Shown piece after piece: positions 47,123 through 51,225 of a stretch of 64,000 nucleotides of DNA. The translations under genes and the position numbers were made by a program. Numbering within the stretch: position 1 is the stretch's first letter; every line of letters begins with the position of its first letter. Below the pieces are notes generated by a model that was given only the letters and a program-made list of their open reading frames with translations, searched no databases and was not told where the DNA came from. The stretch is from Hirundichthys speculiger (taxonomy: Eukaryota; Chordata; Actinopteri; Beloniformes; Exocoetidae), in contig JAGFBZ010000011.1 of NCBI GenBank assembly GCA_018398805.1, positions 310,001-374,000 of the forward strand, written 5' to 3'.

Positions 47123-47797
47123 TTTATTTAAAGCCTTTATTTCTCAGCCTCTAAAAAAGTGGAAACGCAAGATCAAAAAGACCAAAGAGCTTAACCTTGA
47201 GCTTTTACTGTCTTCATTTCATCAGTATCAAAAAAGAATGAGCATGAGATGTATTGAGAACAATAACATCACTTACTGTAAAACACACAGAACTCTTCAG
47301 ACTTGAAAAGGAGTTCCAGTTCTGAAAGTAAGATTTGTACAAGCTGATTAAAGTCTTGGTGAAACTGGAGCTCAGGAGAAGCGCTCAGATTGAACAGGGT
47401 GAAGAATATCTGCAGGTCTTGAAAAGTCCTTTATTTTATCTTTATATTGGAATAATATAAAGGGTCAGTCATCGTCATGACAATCACTGTTAAGCACCTA
47501 TGTTAGGGGAAATGTTTAATAGGAATCAAAGGCATAAATCATGAGTTTCAATGATTGATCATTTTCAGAAGGTTGTTAATATGTCCATCTATGCGTCTTC
47601 AGAGTTCAGGCCACATTTATCATTAATTACATCAATTAAAAAAAATGTGATACACTGTTGGAAAGTAATTCCATGGTGTTTTGTTCCGTCAGGCTTTCTA
47701 GCAGAATTTCTGATTCTTCAATTTCAGATTCAGAATCGTGAATTTAAATTCAACTCTCCTCTTCTTTTTTTCAGATGAACAAGTTTCAGCAGTGTAA
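2..47797 (+). CDS. rapgef6: PDZ-GEF family Rap guanine-nucleotide exchange factor, rapgef6-like (partial, 5' end outside window)
   Basis: The main transcript joins 2-82, 6689-6869, 8012-8148, 10721-10879, 11543-11695, 13258-13422, 14560-14667, 14958-15161, 17161-17269, 17389-17632, 22273-22430, 29528-29768, 34119-34286, 34455-34670, 37152-37363, 37922-38045, 39040-39063, 40700-40920, 41049-41222, 41696-41842, 43613-43874, 45092-45636, 46559-46903 and 47775-47797. That is 4,401 nt, or 1,466 residues plus TAA, with every intron GT-AG and every phase matching. Counting from the first visible codon, the domains are a cNMP-binding-like domain (about 105-215), REM (238-330), PDZ (358-433), Ras-association (567-650) and CDC25 homology (about 675-895), then a Ser/Pro tail ending VSAV. 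The family catalyses GDP/GTP exchange on Rap1 and Rap2 and acts at cell junctions. Residues such as [14 protein letters not shown] and [14 protein letters not shown], and the VYCVTSP exon, fit RAPGEF6 better than RAPGEF2 as I remember them. The N-terminal part is missing only because the window begins here. Confidence 0.9.
186..240 (+). repeat. L2-type LINE 3' tail
   Basis: The sequence AATTTCCCTTTGGAGATCAA followed by TAAAGTATTTTTGAATTGAA is the typical 3' end of fish L2-like LINEs, with a short AATTG/AACTG tail repeat. Only the tail is present. It is on the + strand, near the start of the first intron. Confidence 0.6.
2562..2609. repeat. C-run / CA microsatellite
   Basis: About 17 C residues are followed by (AC)n with interruptions. 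This is simple-sequence DNA inside an intron. Confidence 0.9.
3914..4009. repeat. Poly-A run followed by a 78-base poly-G run
   Basis: About 15 A are followed by GGC and then an uninterrupted run of 78 G (3932-4009). Its complement reads as polyproline, which is an artefact of the homopolymer and not a gene. A run this long is prone to slippage and to assembly error. Confidence 0.95.
4298..4361. repeat. TATAG/TATGG-type degenerate simple repeat
   Basis: Pentamer-like units (AGTAT, GGTAT, ATAGT) recur imperfectly. I see no other signal. Confidence 0.5.
5057..6444 (-). mobile_element. 5'-truncated L2-type non-LTR retrotransposon with intact RT ORF
   Basis: On the minus strand an uninterrupted 414-codon ORF (6440 down to 5196) encodes a reverse transcriptase. 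Motif A contains FFDFSSAF, motif B is [13 protein letters not shown] and motif C is YSDDSAV, so the catalytic aspartates are present. The C-terminal [10 protein letters not shown] and [10 protein letters not shown] segments are typical of fish L2/CR1-group LINEs. The 3' end carries the family tail (AATTTCCCTTTATGGGATAA, then TAAAGTATTTTTCATTTC) and ATGAAA-like repeats at 5057-5096. The endonuclease domain and ORF1 are missing, so it is a 5'-truncated insertion, antisense to rapgef6. The open frame suggests it is fairly young. The assignment to L2 rather than another CR1-group clade is from motif memory. Confidence 0.85.
6689..6869 (+). CDS. rapgef6: rapgef6 exon: acidic linker before the cNMP-like domain
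   Basis: The exon starts after ttgtccag and reads [16 protein letters not shown], then an acidic run ([13 protein letters not shown]) and [21 protein letters not shown]. It ends in phase 1 (ATT G|gtcagt). It is conserved with both PDZ-GEF paralogues. The acidic run lies just before the helical lead-in of the second cNMP-binding-like domain. Confidence 0.92.
6870..8011 (+). other. Intron, no feature recognised
   Basis: This GT-AG intron is AT-rich. I see no repeat family, ORF of interest or conserved RNA in it. Confidence 0.7.
8012..8148 (+). CDS. rapgef6: rapgef6 exon: N-terminal half of the cNMP-binding-like domain
   Basis: It completes the split codon as Glu and reads [20 protein letters not shown] and then [20 protein letters not shown]. 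It ends GAG|gtacaa in phase 0. The sequence is nearly identical to the lead-in helices and first strands of the second cNMP-like domain in vertebrate RAPGEF6. Confidence 0.95.
8149..10720 (+). other. Intron with little recognisable content
   Basis: This intron is AT-rich, with a short CA repeat near 8866 and A runs. At about 10110-10205 the bases around ACTGCAGAGTCAT resemble part of the antisense L2 copy at 5846-5900. This may be a very old L2 fragment, but the match is too short to be sure. Confidence 0.5.
10721..10879 (+). CDS. rapgef6: rapgef6 exon: core of the degenerate cNMP-binding-like domain
   Basis: These 53 codons in phase 0/0 begin [20 protein letters not shown]. They continue through [16 protein letters not shown] to the conserved DDCQ. 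The phosphate-binding position, which in true cyclic-nucleotide receptors has FGE...RxA, here reads [19 protein letters not shown]. The usual Glu and Arg are absent, in line with the known lack of cAMP binding by PDZ-GEFs. Confidence 0.95.
10880..11542 (+). other. Intron with a possible in-frame upstream acceptor
   Basis: There is no repeat here. The last 132 bases are open in the frame of the next exon. A second AG (11484-11485) would add exactly 19 codons in phase if used as an alternative acceptor. Confidence 0.5.
11543..11695 (+). CDS. rapgef6: rapgef6 exon: end of cNMP-like domain and linker to REM
   Basis: These 51 codons in phase 0/0 start [19 protein letters not shown]. They contain [19 protein letters not shown] and end GHIVIK|gtttgt. 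This is almost identical to the mammalian protein. It links the cNMP-like domain to the exchanger motif. Confidence 0.95.
11696..13257 (+). other. Intron, no feature recognised
   Basis: This GT-AG intron has no clear repeat. A 141-codon open frame on the minus strand (12430-12855) has no family features and looks accidental. Confidence 0.65.
13258..13422 (+). CDS. rapgef6: rapgef6 exon: REM (RasGEF N-terminal) domain, first part
   Basis: These 55 codons begin [20 protein letters not shown] and continue [20 protein letters not shown], then [15 protein letters not shown]|gtcagt, phase 0/0. The REM domain steadies the helical hairpin of the CDC25 catalytic domain. This is a clear family match. 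Confidence 0.96.
13423..14559 (+). other. Intron, no feature recognised
   Basis: I see nothing beyond AT-rich sequence and a short GT stretch next to the donor. Confidence 0.65.
14560..14667 (+). CDS. rapgef6: rapgef6 exon: REM domain, second part
   Basis: These 36 codons in phase 0/0 read [20 protein letters not shown], then [16 protein letters not shown]|gtaaga. The match to the family is near-identical. Confidence 0.96.
14958..15161 (+). CDS. rapgef6: rapgef6 exon: end of REM and start of PDZ domain
   Basis: These 68 codons in phase 0/0 contain [15 protein letters not shown] and then [20 protein letters not shown], the start of the PDZ fold. GFGI (about residues 372-375) is the carboxylate-binding loop. 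It ends GLKRGDQ|gtgagt. The PDZ domain is expected to hold the protein at membranes and may also bind PDZ-type tails of partners. Confidence 0.96.
15162..17160 (+). other. Intron with an antisense L2 tail
   Basis: An L2-type 3' tail in minus orientation is at 15462-15516. The 350 bases after it (to about 15860) could be the rest of that element, but I could not identify a body. The rest is AT-rich, with T runs and a TG-rich stretch near 16430. Confidence 0.55.
15462..15516 (-). repeat. L2-type LINE 3' tail (antisense)
   Basis: Read on the minus strand it gives AATTTCCCCCTTGGGGGATC followed by AATAAAGTATATTTGAATTT and ATTTG-like units. This is the same kind of tail as at 186-240 and 5057-5120. 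Confidence 0.65.
17161..17269 (+). CDS. rapgef6: rapgef6 exon: second half of PDZ domain
   Basis: It reads [20 protein letters not shown], then [16 protein letters not shown], and ends in phase 1 (TTT G|gtgagt). [12 protein letters not shown] is the typical PDZ strand and helix. The match to the family is very close. Confidence 0.96.
17389..17632 (+). CDS. rapgef6: rapgef6 exon: PDZ end and basic linker
   Basis: It begins [16 protein letters not shown] and includes HIPKIQEKK. It then has the conserved basic segment [20 protein letters not shown] followed by FSILPPKPF, ending in phase 2 (TTC AG|gtaagc). The basic KIRK...KTRFS segment is shared by both paralogues. Confidence 0.95.
18925..19110. 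mobile_element. Degenerate palindromic MITE
   Basis: The left arm has CAGTGTTCCCCAGTTGCAGT and then AGATGTTTTCTGATCCAACA. The right arm has ATCAGGTGTGTTGGAATAGG and then AAAAAGTCTAAAACATTTAT, which is its imperfect reverse complement. Such foldback repeats with 'CAGTGTTTCCC' ends are common in fish and are usually placed with hAT-type elements. The outer part of the right arm is decayed. The family name is uncertain. Confidence 0.6.
19533..19544 (+). CDS. rapgef6: Candidate 12-nt alternative microexon of rapgef6
   Basis: GGGCCTATTTGG lies between a strong polypyrimidine tract ending ctctgctgcttcag and a consensus donor gtaaga. The flanking exons meet in phase 2, and 12 nt keeps the frame. 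With it included, PPKPFS-DGG becomes PPKPF-RGLFG-DGG, with no stop. The TGCTGC just before the acceptor resembles the UGC element of SRRM3/4-dependent neural microexons. The splice signals are seen directly; use in transcripts is inferred. Confidence 0.6.
20513..21597 (-). mobile_element. Tc1/mariner-type DNA transposon relic
   Basis: Inverted ends CACTCACCAGCCACTTTATT...AGGTACACC (left) and their imperfect complement GGTGTACCTAATAAAGGGGC (right) bound about 1.1 kb. On the minus strand a transposase starts near 21451 with [14 protein letters not shown]. It has an N-terminal DNA-binding part (21292-21032) and a C-terminal DDE part (20892-20545). These are in different frames with several stops, so it is dead. 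The catalytic positions can still be read: [15 protein letters not shown] and PVEHLW. A TA precedes the left end. The spacing between the second Asp and the Glu is 36 residues. Confidence 0.85.
20545..21451 (-). pseudogene. Tc1/mariner transposase pseudogene
   Basis: The coding remnant runs from ATG at 21451 to the stop at 20545-20547. It is broken by a stop near 21345, another near 21032 and a shifted segment before 20892. The last 115 codons are open and contain the second Asp (QQDNAPCH) and the catalytic Glu (VEHLWD). It is intronless and lies inside the transposon. Confidence 0.8.
22273..22430 (+). CDS. rapgef6: rapgef6 exon: Ser-rich PDZ-RA linker
   Basis: It completes Ser and reads [20 protein letters not shown], then [20 protein letters not shown] and [13 protein letters not shown], ending in phase 1. 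It is strongly conserved with RAPGEF6 (CRHS.AIMPIP.., DLLQP), which supports that paralogue over RAPGEF2. On both sides it is flanked by introns with microexon candidates. Confidence 0.95.
25007..25021 (+). CDS. rapgef6: Candidate 15-nt alternative microexon of rapgef6
   Basis: CCCTGGGGCTGTACT lies between a long pyrimidine tract ending ttccctgcttgcctag and a perfect donor gtaagt. The flanking exons meet in phase 1 and 15 nt keeps the frame. Inclusion changes NPA-D-IPDQ to NPA-ALGLY-Y-IPDQ with no stop. TGC motifs precede the acceptor, as at the 12-nt and 24-nt exons. Its use in transcripts is an inference. Confidence 0.6.
25865..25893. repeat. C-rich simple repeat
   Basis: The stretch is almost pure C with two or three A interruptions. 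It is low-complexity DNA within an intron. Confidence 0.9.
27160..27600 (-). mobile_element. RTE-like non-LTR retrotransposon fragment (RT C-terminus)
   Basis: On the minus strand, 27504-27271 reads [20 protein letters not shown], then [20 protein letters not shown] and [16 protein letters not shown]. This is the well-known C-terminal region of a widespread fish LINE reverse transcriptase. A shifted frame continues with [15 protein letters not shown] sequence, so the copy is dead. The clade (RTE-type) is given from memory of the motif. Confidence 0.7.
27866..28050 (+). mobile_element. tRNA-derived SINE
   Basis: An A box (TAGCTCAGTGGG, 27868-27879) and a B box (GGTTCAACTCC, 27930-27940) form a pol III promoter. 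A body follows (GCTGCATGTCTTCCCC, then CACTGTAAATAAAGGCC) and an A-rich tail ending near 28050. This layout is that of SINEs found in many spiny-rayed fish. The bases around it do not fold as a working tRNA. Confidence 0.8.
29528..29768 (+). CDS. rapgef6: rapgef6 exon: Ras-association (RA) domain
   Basis: It reads [20 protein letters not shown], then [40 protein letters not shown] and [15 protein letters not shown], ending in phase 2. RA domains of this family bind GTP-loaded Ras-like proteins, giving recruitment and feedback. It is a clear match to both paralogues and closest to RAPGEF6 ([16 protein letters not shown]). Confidence 0.96.
29769..34118 (+). other. Intron with hAT-like element copy 1
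   Basis: The only element recognised is the hAT-like copy at 29904-31073. From 31090 to 34118 I see AT-rich sequence and a CT-rich stretch (about 32960-33250) with no coding or repeat signal I can name. Confidence 0.7.
29904..31073 (-). mobile_element. hAT-like non-autonomous element, copy 1 (reverse orientation)
   Basis: The ends are TAGGGCTGGGCAAGTTAACA (left) and TTTTAATCGTTGCCCAGCCC plus TA (right), flanked by the 8-bp duplication ATAATAAT (29896-29903 and 31074-31081). Near one end is the palindrome-rich ATTAATCGCGATTAA. It is the inverse of copies 2 and 3. No transposase ORF is seen, so it must depend on an enzyme encoded elsewhere. The 8-bp duplication fits a hAT superfamily element. 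Confidence 0.85.
34119..34286 (+). CDS. rapgef6: rapgef6 exon: RA end and start of CDC25 domain
   Basis: It reads [20 protein letters not shown], then [20 protein letters not shown] and [16 protein letters not shown], and ends in phase 2 (ACA GA|gtaatt). [20 protein letters not shown] is the opening of the CDC25-homology catalytic domain. Confidence 0.96.
34455..34670 (+). CDS. rapgef6: rapgef6 exon: CDC25 catalytic domain
   Basis: It reads [60 protein letters not shown] and [10 protein letters not shown], ending in phase 2. NQETFWV and KHFIKIA..C...KNFNSMFAI are core catalytic-domain motifs of Ras-family GEFs. Confidence 0.97.
34671..37151 (+). other. Intron with hAT-like copy 2
   Basis: Apart from the hAT-like copy at 34739-35432, I see only a 12-bp inverted repeat (36508-36519 and 36547-36558) and a T run just before the acceptor at about 37052-37066. 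Confidence 0.7.
34739..35432 (+). mobile_element. hAT-like non-autonomous element, copy 2 (internally deleted)
   Basis: It starts TAGGGCTGGGCAACGATTAC and ends TTTGCCCAGCCCTA. The flanking duplication has one mismatch (ATTACAAT at 34731-34738, ATTATAAT at 35433-35440). It is in the same orientation as copy 3 but about 440 bp shorter through an internal deletion. It lies in the intron after the CDC25 exon ending at 34670. Confidence 0.85.
37152..37363 (+). CDS. rapgef6: rapgef6 exon: CDC25 catalytic domain, middle
   Basis: It reads [60 protein letters not shown] and [12 protein letters not shown], ending in phase 1. [20 protein letters not shown] is the highly conserved segment that forms part of the helical hairpin used to open the G-protein nucleotide site. 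Confidence 0.97.
37364..37921 (+). other. Intron, no feature recognised
   Basis: This short GT-AG intron is AT-rich, with nothing notable. Confidence 0.7.
37922..38045 (+). CDS. rapgef6: rapgef6 exon: CDC25 catalytic domain, C-terminal part
   Basis: It reads [40 protein letters not shown] and Q, ending in phase 2 at AG|gttcgt. [13 protein letters not shown] is a RasGEF motif. The donor gttcgt departs from the usual gtragt, which would suit regulated joining to the small exon that follows. Confidence 0.95.
38046..39039 (+). other. Intron, no feature recognised
   Basis: The intron contains a T run near 38311-38321 and nothing else I recognise. Confidence 0.65.
39040..39063 (+). CDS. rapgef6: rapgef6 24-nt exon (KKRWKSLG)
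   Basis: This tiny exon lies between ttgcttgcag and gtaagt and gives R-KKRWKSLG. Mammalian PDZ-GEFs have the same peptide (KKRWRSLG-like) here. Both borders are in phase 2, so skipping it would still keep the frame, giving RQR-SLSQG. It sits at the end of the CDC25 domain and adds a basic patch before the tail. Confidence 0.9.
39064..40699 (+). other. Intron, no feature recognised
   Basis: The intron is AT-rich with short A and T runs. I see no repeat family and no ORF of interest. Confidence 0.65.
40700..40920 (+). CDS. rapgef6: rapgef6 exon: basic segment after the catalytic domain
   Basis: It reads [60 protein letters not shown] and [13 protein letters not shown], ending in phase 1. The [14 protein letters not shown] version, without the insertion found in RAPGEF2, is a main reason for the rapgef6 call. 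RVRRSSLL has a basophilic-kinase-like site. Confidence 0.96.
41049..41222 (+). CDS. rapgef6: rapgef6 exon: Ser/basic tail
   Basis: It reads [40 protein letters not shown] and [18 protein letters not shown], phase 1 at both ends. It matches the NLSEKRS...RVSQVLQVP region of RAPGEF6. No folded domain is expected. Confidence 0.93.
41223..41695 (+). other. Intron, no feature recognised
   Basis: There is a TA/T-rich stretch near 41585-41607 and a short GT repeat before the acceptor. I see nothing else. Confidence 0.65.
41696..41842 (+). CDS. rapgef6: rapgef6 exon: Ser/Pro tail
   Basis: It reads [40 protein letters not shown] and VSPQGSPRK, ending in phase 1. It matches the ..EDTISVASSLHSSP.ASPQGSP.K region. 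The donor gttggc is weak, and the next exon may or may not be the cassette at 41950. Confidence 0.93.
41950..42069 (+). CDS. rapgef6: Candidate 120-nt cassette exon of rapgef6
   Basis: An acceptor (ttctttcag, ending 41949) and a donor (ATAG|gtggga, 42070) enclose exactly 40 codons in phase 1/1. It opens [20 protein letters not shown], then has [20 protein letters not shown], and joins in frame to GYALLPAG of the next exon. It is Ser/Thr-rich like the tail around it. I cannot tell from the sequence whether it is used always, sometimes or never. Confidence 0.6.
42070..42668 (+). CDS. rapgef6: Possible alternative C-terminus of rapgef6 (read-through of cassette exon)
   Basis: If the donor at 42070 is not used, the frame stays open for 199 further codons to TGA at 42666-42668. 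The peptide is basic and Ser/Pro-rich ([40 protein letters not shown]). A protein ending here would keep all folded domains but lose the Pro-rich tail and VSAV. No AATAAA follows before 43600; only the weaker AATATA at 43183-43188 is seen. The long open frame is direct evidence; its use is a guess. Confidence 0.45.
42669..43612 (+). other. Intron remainder, no feature recognised
   Basis: It has a T run near 42740-42750 and a weak AATATA/TATAAA cluster near 43183. Otherwise I see nothing. Confidence 0.6.
43613..43874 (+). CDS. rapgef6: rapgef6 exon: Ser tail with Thr/Ala-rich insertion
   Basis: It begins [20 protein letters not shown], then [20 protein letters not shown], which matches RAPGEF6. 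A run of ACT and GCT codons follows ([20 protein letters not shown]), then [11 protein letters not shown], ending in phase 2. The Thr/Ala stretch has the look of codon-repeat growth and is not in the mammalian protein as I recall it. Confidence 0.92.
43875..45091 (+). other. Intron, no feature recognised
   Basis: The intron is AT-rich with a T run at about 44951-44966. I see no repeat family. Confidence 0.65.
45092..45636 (+). CDS. rapgef6: rapgef6 exon: large Ser-rich tail exon
   Basis: This 545-nt exon includes [20 protein letters not shown], then [36 protein letters not shown] and [17 protein letters not shown], ending in phase 1. [15 protein letters not shown] and SLSD.Y..NYGTVK are conserved blocks of the RAPGEF6 tail. 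It is GC-rich compared with its introns. No folded domain is expected. Confidence 0.94.
45637..46558 (+). other. Intron, no feature recognised
   Basis: This GT-AG intron has a long T/C-rich acceptor region (about 46420-46558). I see nothing else. Confidence 0.65.
46559..46903 (+). CDS. rapgef6: rapgef6 exon: Pro-rich tail
   Basis: It reads [52 protein letters not shown] and DLADSED, ending in phase 1. APPPTPPGY and [13 protein letters not shown] are the conserved Pro-rich blocks, with PPPTPPGY a likely SH3/WW ligand. The VYCVTSP start is the RAPGEF6-type C-terminus. Confidence 0.95.
46904..47774 (+). other. Intron with a long A run
   Basis: About 27 A lie at 47093-47119. I see nothing else of note. 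Confidence 0.7.
47775..47797 (+). CDS. rapgef6: rapgef6 last coding exon with PDZ-ligand tail
   Basis: Seven codons (DEQVSAV) and TAA follow a strong acceptor (cttctttttttcag). The C-terminal VSAV is a class I-like PDZ-binding motif, identical to the end of mammalian PDZ-GEFs. It is known in the family to bind MAGI-type scaffold proteins. Confidence 0.96.
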
Positions 47798-48539
47798 AGA
47801 CAGCGACATGATACACACACACACACACAATCATACTCACTGGACCAAGTCGTGCTGATCGGGCTTCGGACTACATTAGCAGCCTGCTGTCAACACACTT
47901 CAGAGCACATTCTCCAGGCCCCGCCTACTGCCCAGTGGGTCATGTGACCTCGCTTCATCTCCCAGGACTCACACTCCCATGTCTTTCTGAACCCAGTTCA
48001 CAAAAACAAAAAGAGAAAGATTTTAGATTCCTTTTTAAAACTCATGAACAAAGCAGGGAGCAGTGGTGTGATGAATCATATCGCAGCAGCTGGATGTCTA
48101 ACAAAAAAAAGGAAAGAGAGACAATAACAACGCCTCAGTGGAAACCGACCACCATGTACCTCCATTCTGTGCTCAGAGCCCACTTGTCTAAAGGTGTTTC
48201 GTGTTGTTTTCACAGTTTAAAATGTTGTACAGTGATTGATAGTTTTTTTTTCAATTATTTTGTAAAGTGGCCCCCCGCCTTTCAGTCTCATCTCTGAGCT
48301 TTGCAAAGTTTATATATGTGAGAGCAATGAGGAGGAGCAGACATTGGAGGATTGTGTTTCTGTTTTGCTTTTTTTTGTTTTTTTTTTTGTTAGCTTAAAA
48401 TAAGATGAATGTAAATTACTGAACTCCCAGGAGGGAAAAAGCTTTTTTTGTTTATTTTTATCATTCTTTAAGGTTTCTCTATTGGTCAATATGAAACTTA
48501 CACTGATGAATTTATGTAAGTTCGCAGGCAAATATGCGA

Positions 48540-48545
48540 AATAAA
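48540..48545 (+). terminator. rapgef6: Possible proximal poly(A) signal
   Basis: An AATAAA lies about 740 bases after the stop codon. The sequence just after it is not strongly GT-rich, so use is uncertain. A second AATAAA lies at 48909-48914. Confidence 0.4.
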
Positions 48546-51103
48546 AGCCTGCAGCAGAGGGCACAAAAATCCTCAGTCACAAAAAGACCCTCACTATATT
48601 TTTTTCGCTCTCTTCATGTGGTGAAAAGTGACAAATGAACCCCCCCCCAAAAAAGTAACAGAGAAGCACGTCTGTCTCTGTTTAGCACTTACTTTCTTTT
48701 CCTTAGCTTGGCGCACACACACAAAAAAAAGACAAATAGGATCTTTTAGGCAGTTGGAGTCTGACATGTGAGGTACTTTAGCGGCATGCTGCCTCCTGGA
48801 TGTTCTATAAAATCTGTATTATAACTTGTTTTTAATGAGCTGAAGAACAAATGCCTCGCTGCTTCCCGTCGAGTAAAACGCGTGTGGTTATTTTATTGGA
48901 GCAGCTGTAATAAAACGATAAATTATCACTGCGTGGTTGCACAATGTGCATGCACATACTCTTACACACACACACCAAAAGCTCAGTTGGTGTGCATAAA
49001 GACAGTGTTTACGCCAATGCTTAGATATTTTGTTTACAGTGTTTATTAGATTAGTTGTCTATGGAATTACAAGCTGGAAAGTGTAATGCTCCAGGTTTAG
49101 TTGTAAATTTGTTTATAATGCAGCAGGAATATGCAGATGCAGCATTACCTTGCGCTCACATCGTACCTCTGTCCTCTCGGTTTTTTGCTTCTTATTTAAA
49201 AGAACATGCAGCAGCGCTAAAGTCAGCAAATGATGTGTTTTAACGTCTGCCTCGCGTCTCCATTCTGTGCTGATAATGTATTTTGTAAAATATTTAAAGG
49301 CTGTCCTTGAATATTATTAATTTGTATCAAAGGCTAAAGCTGATGTGTACATTCGGATAGAAAATGTTTTCCCGTTTGTGTTTATCTGCAGTTTGGCAGG
49401 GGTCTAACTGGAATCAAAATGTCTGTCTCCTTCTGTTCGTCCTGTGTTGCTTCTTTACTTTTGCCACACAGACTTGAAATGATTGATACTAATATATACA
49501 TGGCATATATATATGACTTTATACATATATTTTTGCTGTTTAAATTAATGTTAAATGATGATGTATAGAAGAGAGCGAAGATGGTCCTCTATAAAGGCTA
49601 TTTTTGAATATTTTGTTATAAGAAAAAAAAAACCAAGGTTGTGATTGCCCTGTTGCTGTGATGGGCAGGAATCTTTTAAAGGAATTTGCGTAGGTTCTTG
49701 TCATTTTTTTCTCTTTTTCTGACATGTAAACATGTTTTCTCCCCTCACCCTGTCGTTCCATTTCTGATCTTTGAGTGTAATTGCTGCTGTCTTTTGGGAT
49801 GTGATGCCATGAATGTGTGCGCTTTGTGGAATTTCCTTTGTGATGTCGGGATAAAAATAGATTTTTTTTTTTTAAATCCCATTTTGTTTCAGTCTTGGGG
49901 AGCAACACACAGTTTATTTTTAACAAAAGCCTGTATTTACTTGGTGTTTTGCTTTGATGGCTTCTGCCTGCAGATATGTGGGTCCCATGTGAGTCTCTTT
50001 CCATCAGTTTCATGATGCAAGCTGAGTTTATCCAAATTTAGGATGACTTTTTCATGCTCTCATATCCCTGTCTGTCTGAACTGAACAGTGCAGCCCTATC
50101 ATGTTTCCTCTCCTCCTCTTTTCACCCTGTGTCTGCTAAGCAAGATGTTTAGATTTAAGCCCTCCCCTCGCTGCACTCATCTGTTATATTTCACTCCATT
50201 GATCAAGGCGTTTTTGTGAATCGGTCTCCTCTGTAAACCGATGTTGGACCCCTCTTTGCTTAAAGTTGACAGACTGTTACACACCAACAGCTCCTCTGTT
50301 TTTGCACAACTGTCTTCCTAATGTTCCTAACCACAAATCAGTATTAATTTTCTGCAGGGAATGTTTTTTTTTCTCTTTTTTTTAATATATATAACGATAG
50401 TTGACCCAGATGATATGAATGCTTTGAGTTTTAGTCAGGAATCAAAACAATTTTGTGTTTACCTGCAGGAAACTGTTGGATTGACAGCAAAACTTGCTGC
50501 AATTTTTTTTTTTTTTTTGTATTTTGTTTCTTTTTGCCAAAGTGAAATTTTTTTTAAGTTGCTGCACGTTTTTGATAAATTAAAACATTTTATTTTATTC
50601 CTCACATTATAACAACTGAGAAACTTGAGTAAGAGCTCCACCACGCTGATCGCTTTTTTTTTTTTAGGTTGTTTTAGCTAATTAAATCAAAGCTAAATTT
50701 CCTTCAGTACAAACTCTGCACTCTTTTCCTTCTCTGTGTACAGTCTGAGCACAACATCAGTGTTTTTACTTGGATAAAACAGGAGAGACCCCACCTCTTT
50801 CATCGGAAAATGTGCCAGTTCTTTCTGGCTGTAATTTAGCCCCGCCCCTCATCTTTTCTGGAATGCAATAAGAGAGATGTGAATGTGTTTTTTGTGTAGA
50901 AATCTTTCGGCATTACAACAGAAATGCACAACAATAAGCTTAAATGTAGTAAGTGAGCTGTACATGCTGTACAAAGAGGTATTAATTCAGTCTGTGGCTT
51001 AAAGTTTGCTTTCGTCCCACACATATAACTGTTGTAACTTATGTCTTTTAGAAAGACAACATGGTTTTGCTTGTACGCTTTTTATGTATTTTTTACAAGT
51101 GAT

Positions 51104-51111
51104 TGTACATA
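51104..51111 (+). promoter_or_regulatory. rapgef6: Pumilio-type element in 3'UTR
   Basis: TGTACATA fits the Pumilio consensus TGTANATA and lies about 45 bases before the distal poly(A) signal. Such a short motif can occur by chance. Confidence 0.4.
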
Positions 51112-51148
51112 GTTGTTATATTTTTGTTTAAGAGAATGTTTAAAAAGG

Positions 51149-51204
51149 AATAAATACCTTGTATTTCTCTGAGTCTACTGATATAAATTTGGACAATGAA
51201 TAAA
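51149..51204 (+). terminator. rapgef6: Distal poly(A) signals of rapgef6
   Basis: Two AATAAA motifs (51149-51154 and 51199-51204) are followed by a GT/T-rich stretch (51221-51248). This fits cleavage at about 51215-51225. It is the end of the gene as far as can be seen. Confidence 0.75.
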
Positions 51205-51225
51205 ATGTTAAACTGGAAGAGTTGA

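Larger units (their letters stand above)
47798..51225 (+). other. rapgef6: rapgef6 3'UTR
   Basis: This 3.4 kb AT-rich stretch is without introns and runs from the TAA to a pair of poly(A) signals at its end. It holds many T runs, a short CA repeat (47812-47828), early AATAAA motifs at 48540 and 48909 that might give shorter mRNAs, and a Pumilio-type TGTACATA at 51104. Open frames seen in it on either strand show no coding features. Confidence 0.8.

Noticed and set aside
47935..48297. 120-codon open frame after the stop codon
   Set aside because: It lies wholly in the 3'UTR, with no start context or similarity to support it.
49540..50013. 157-codon open frame on the minus strand
   Set aside because: It is antisense to the rapgef6 3'UTR, low in complexity and Lys-rich because of T runs on the plus strand.
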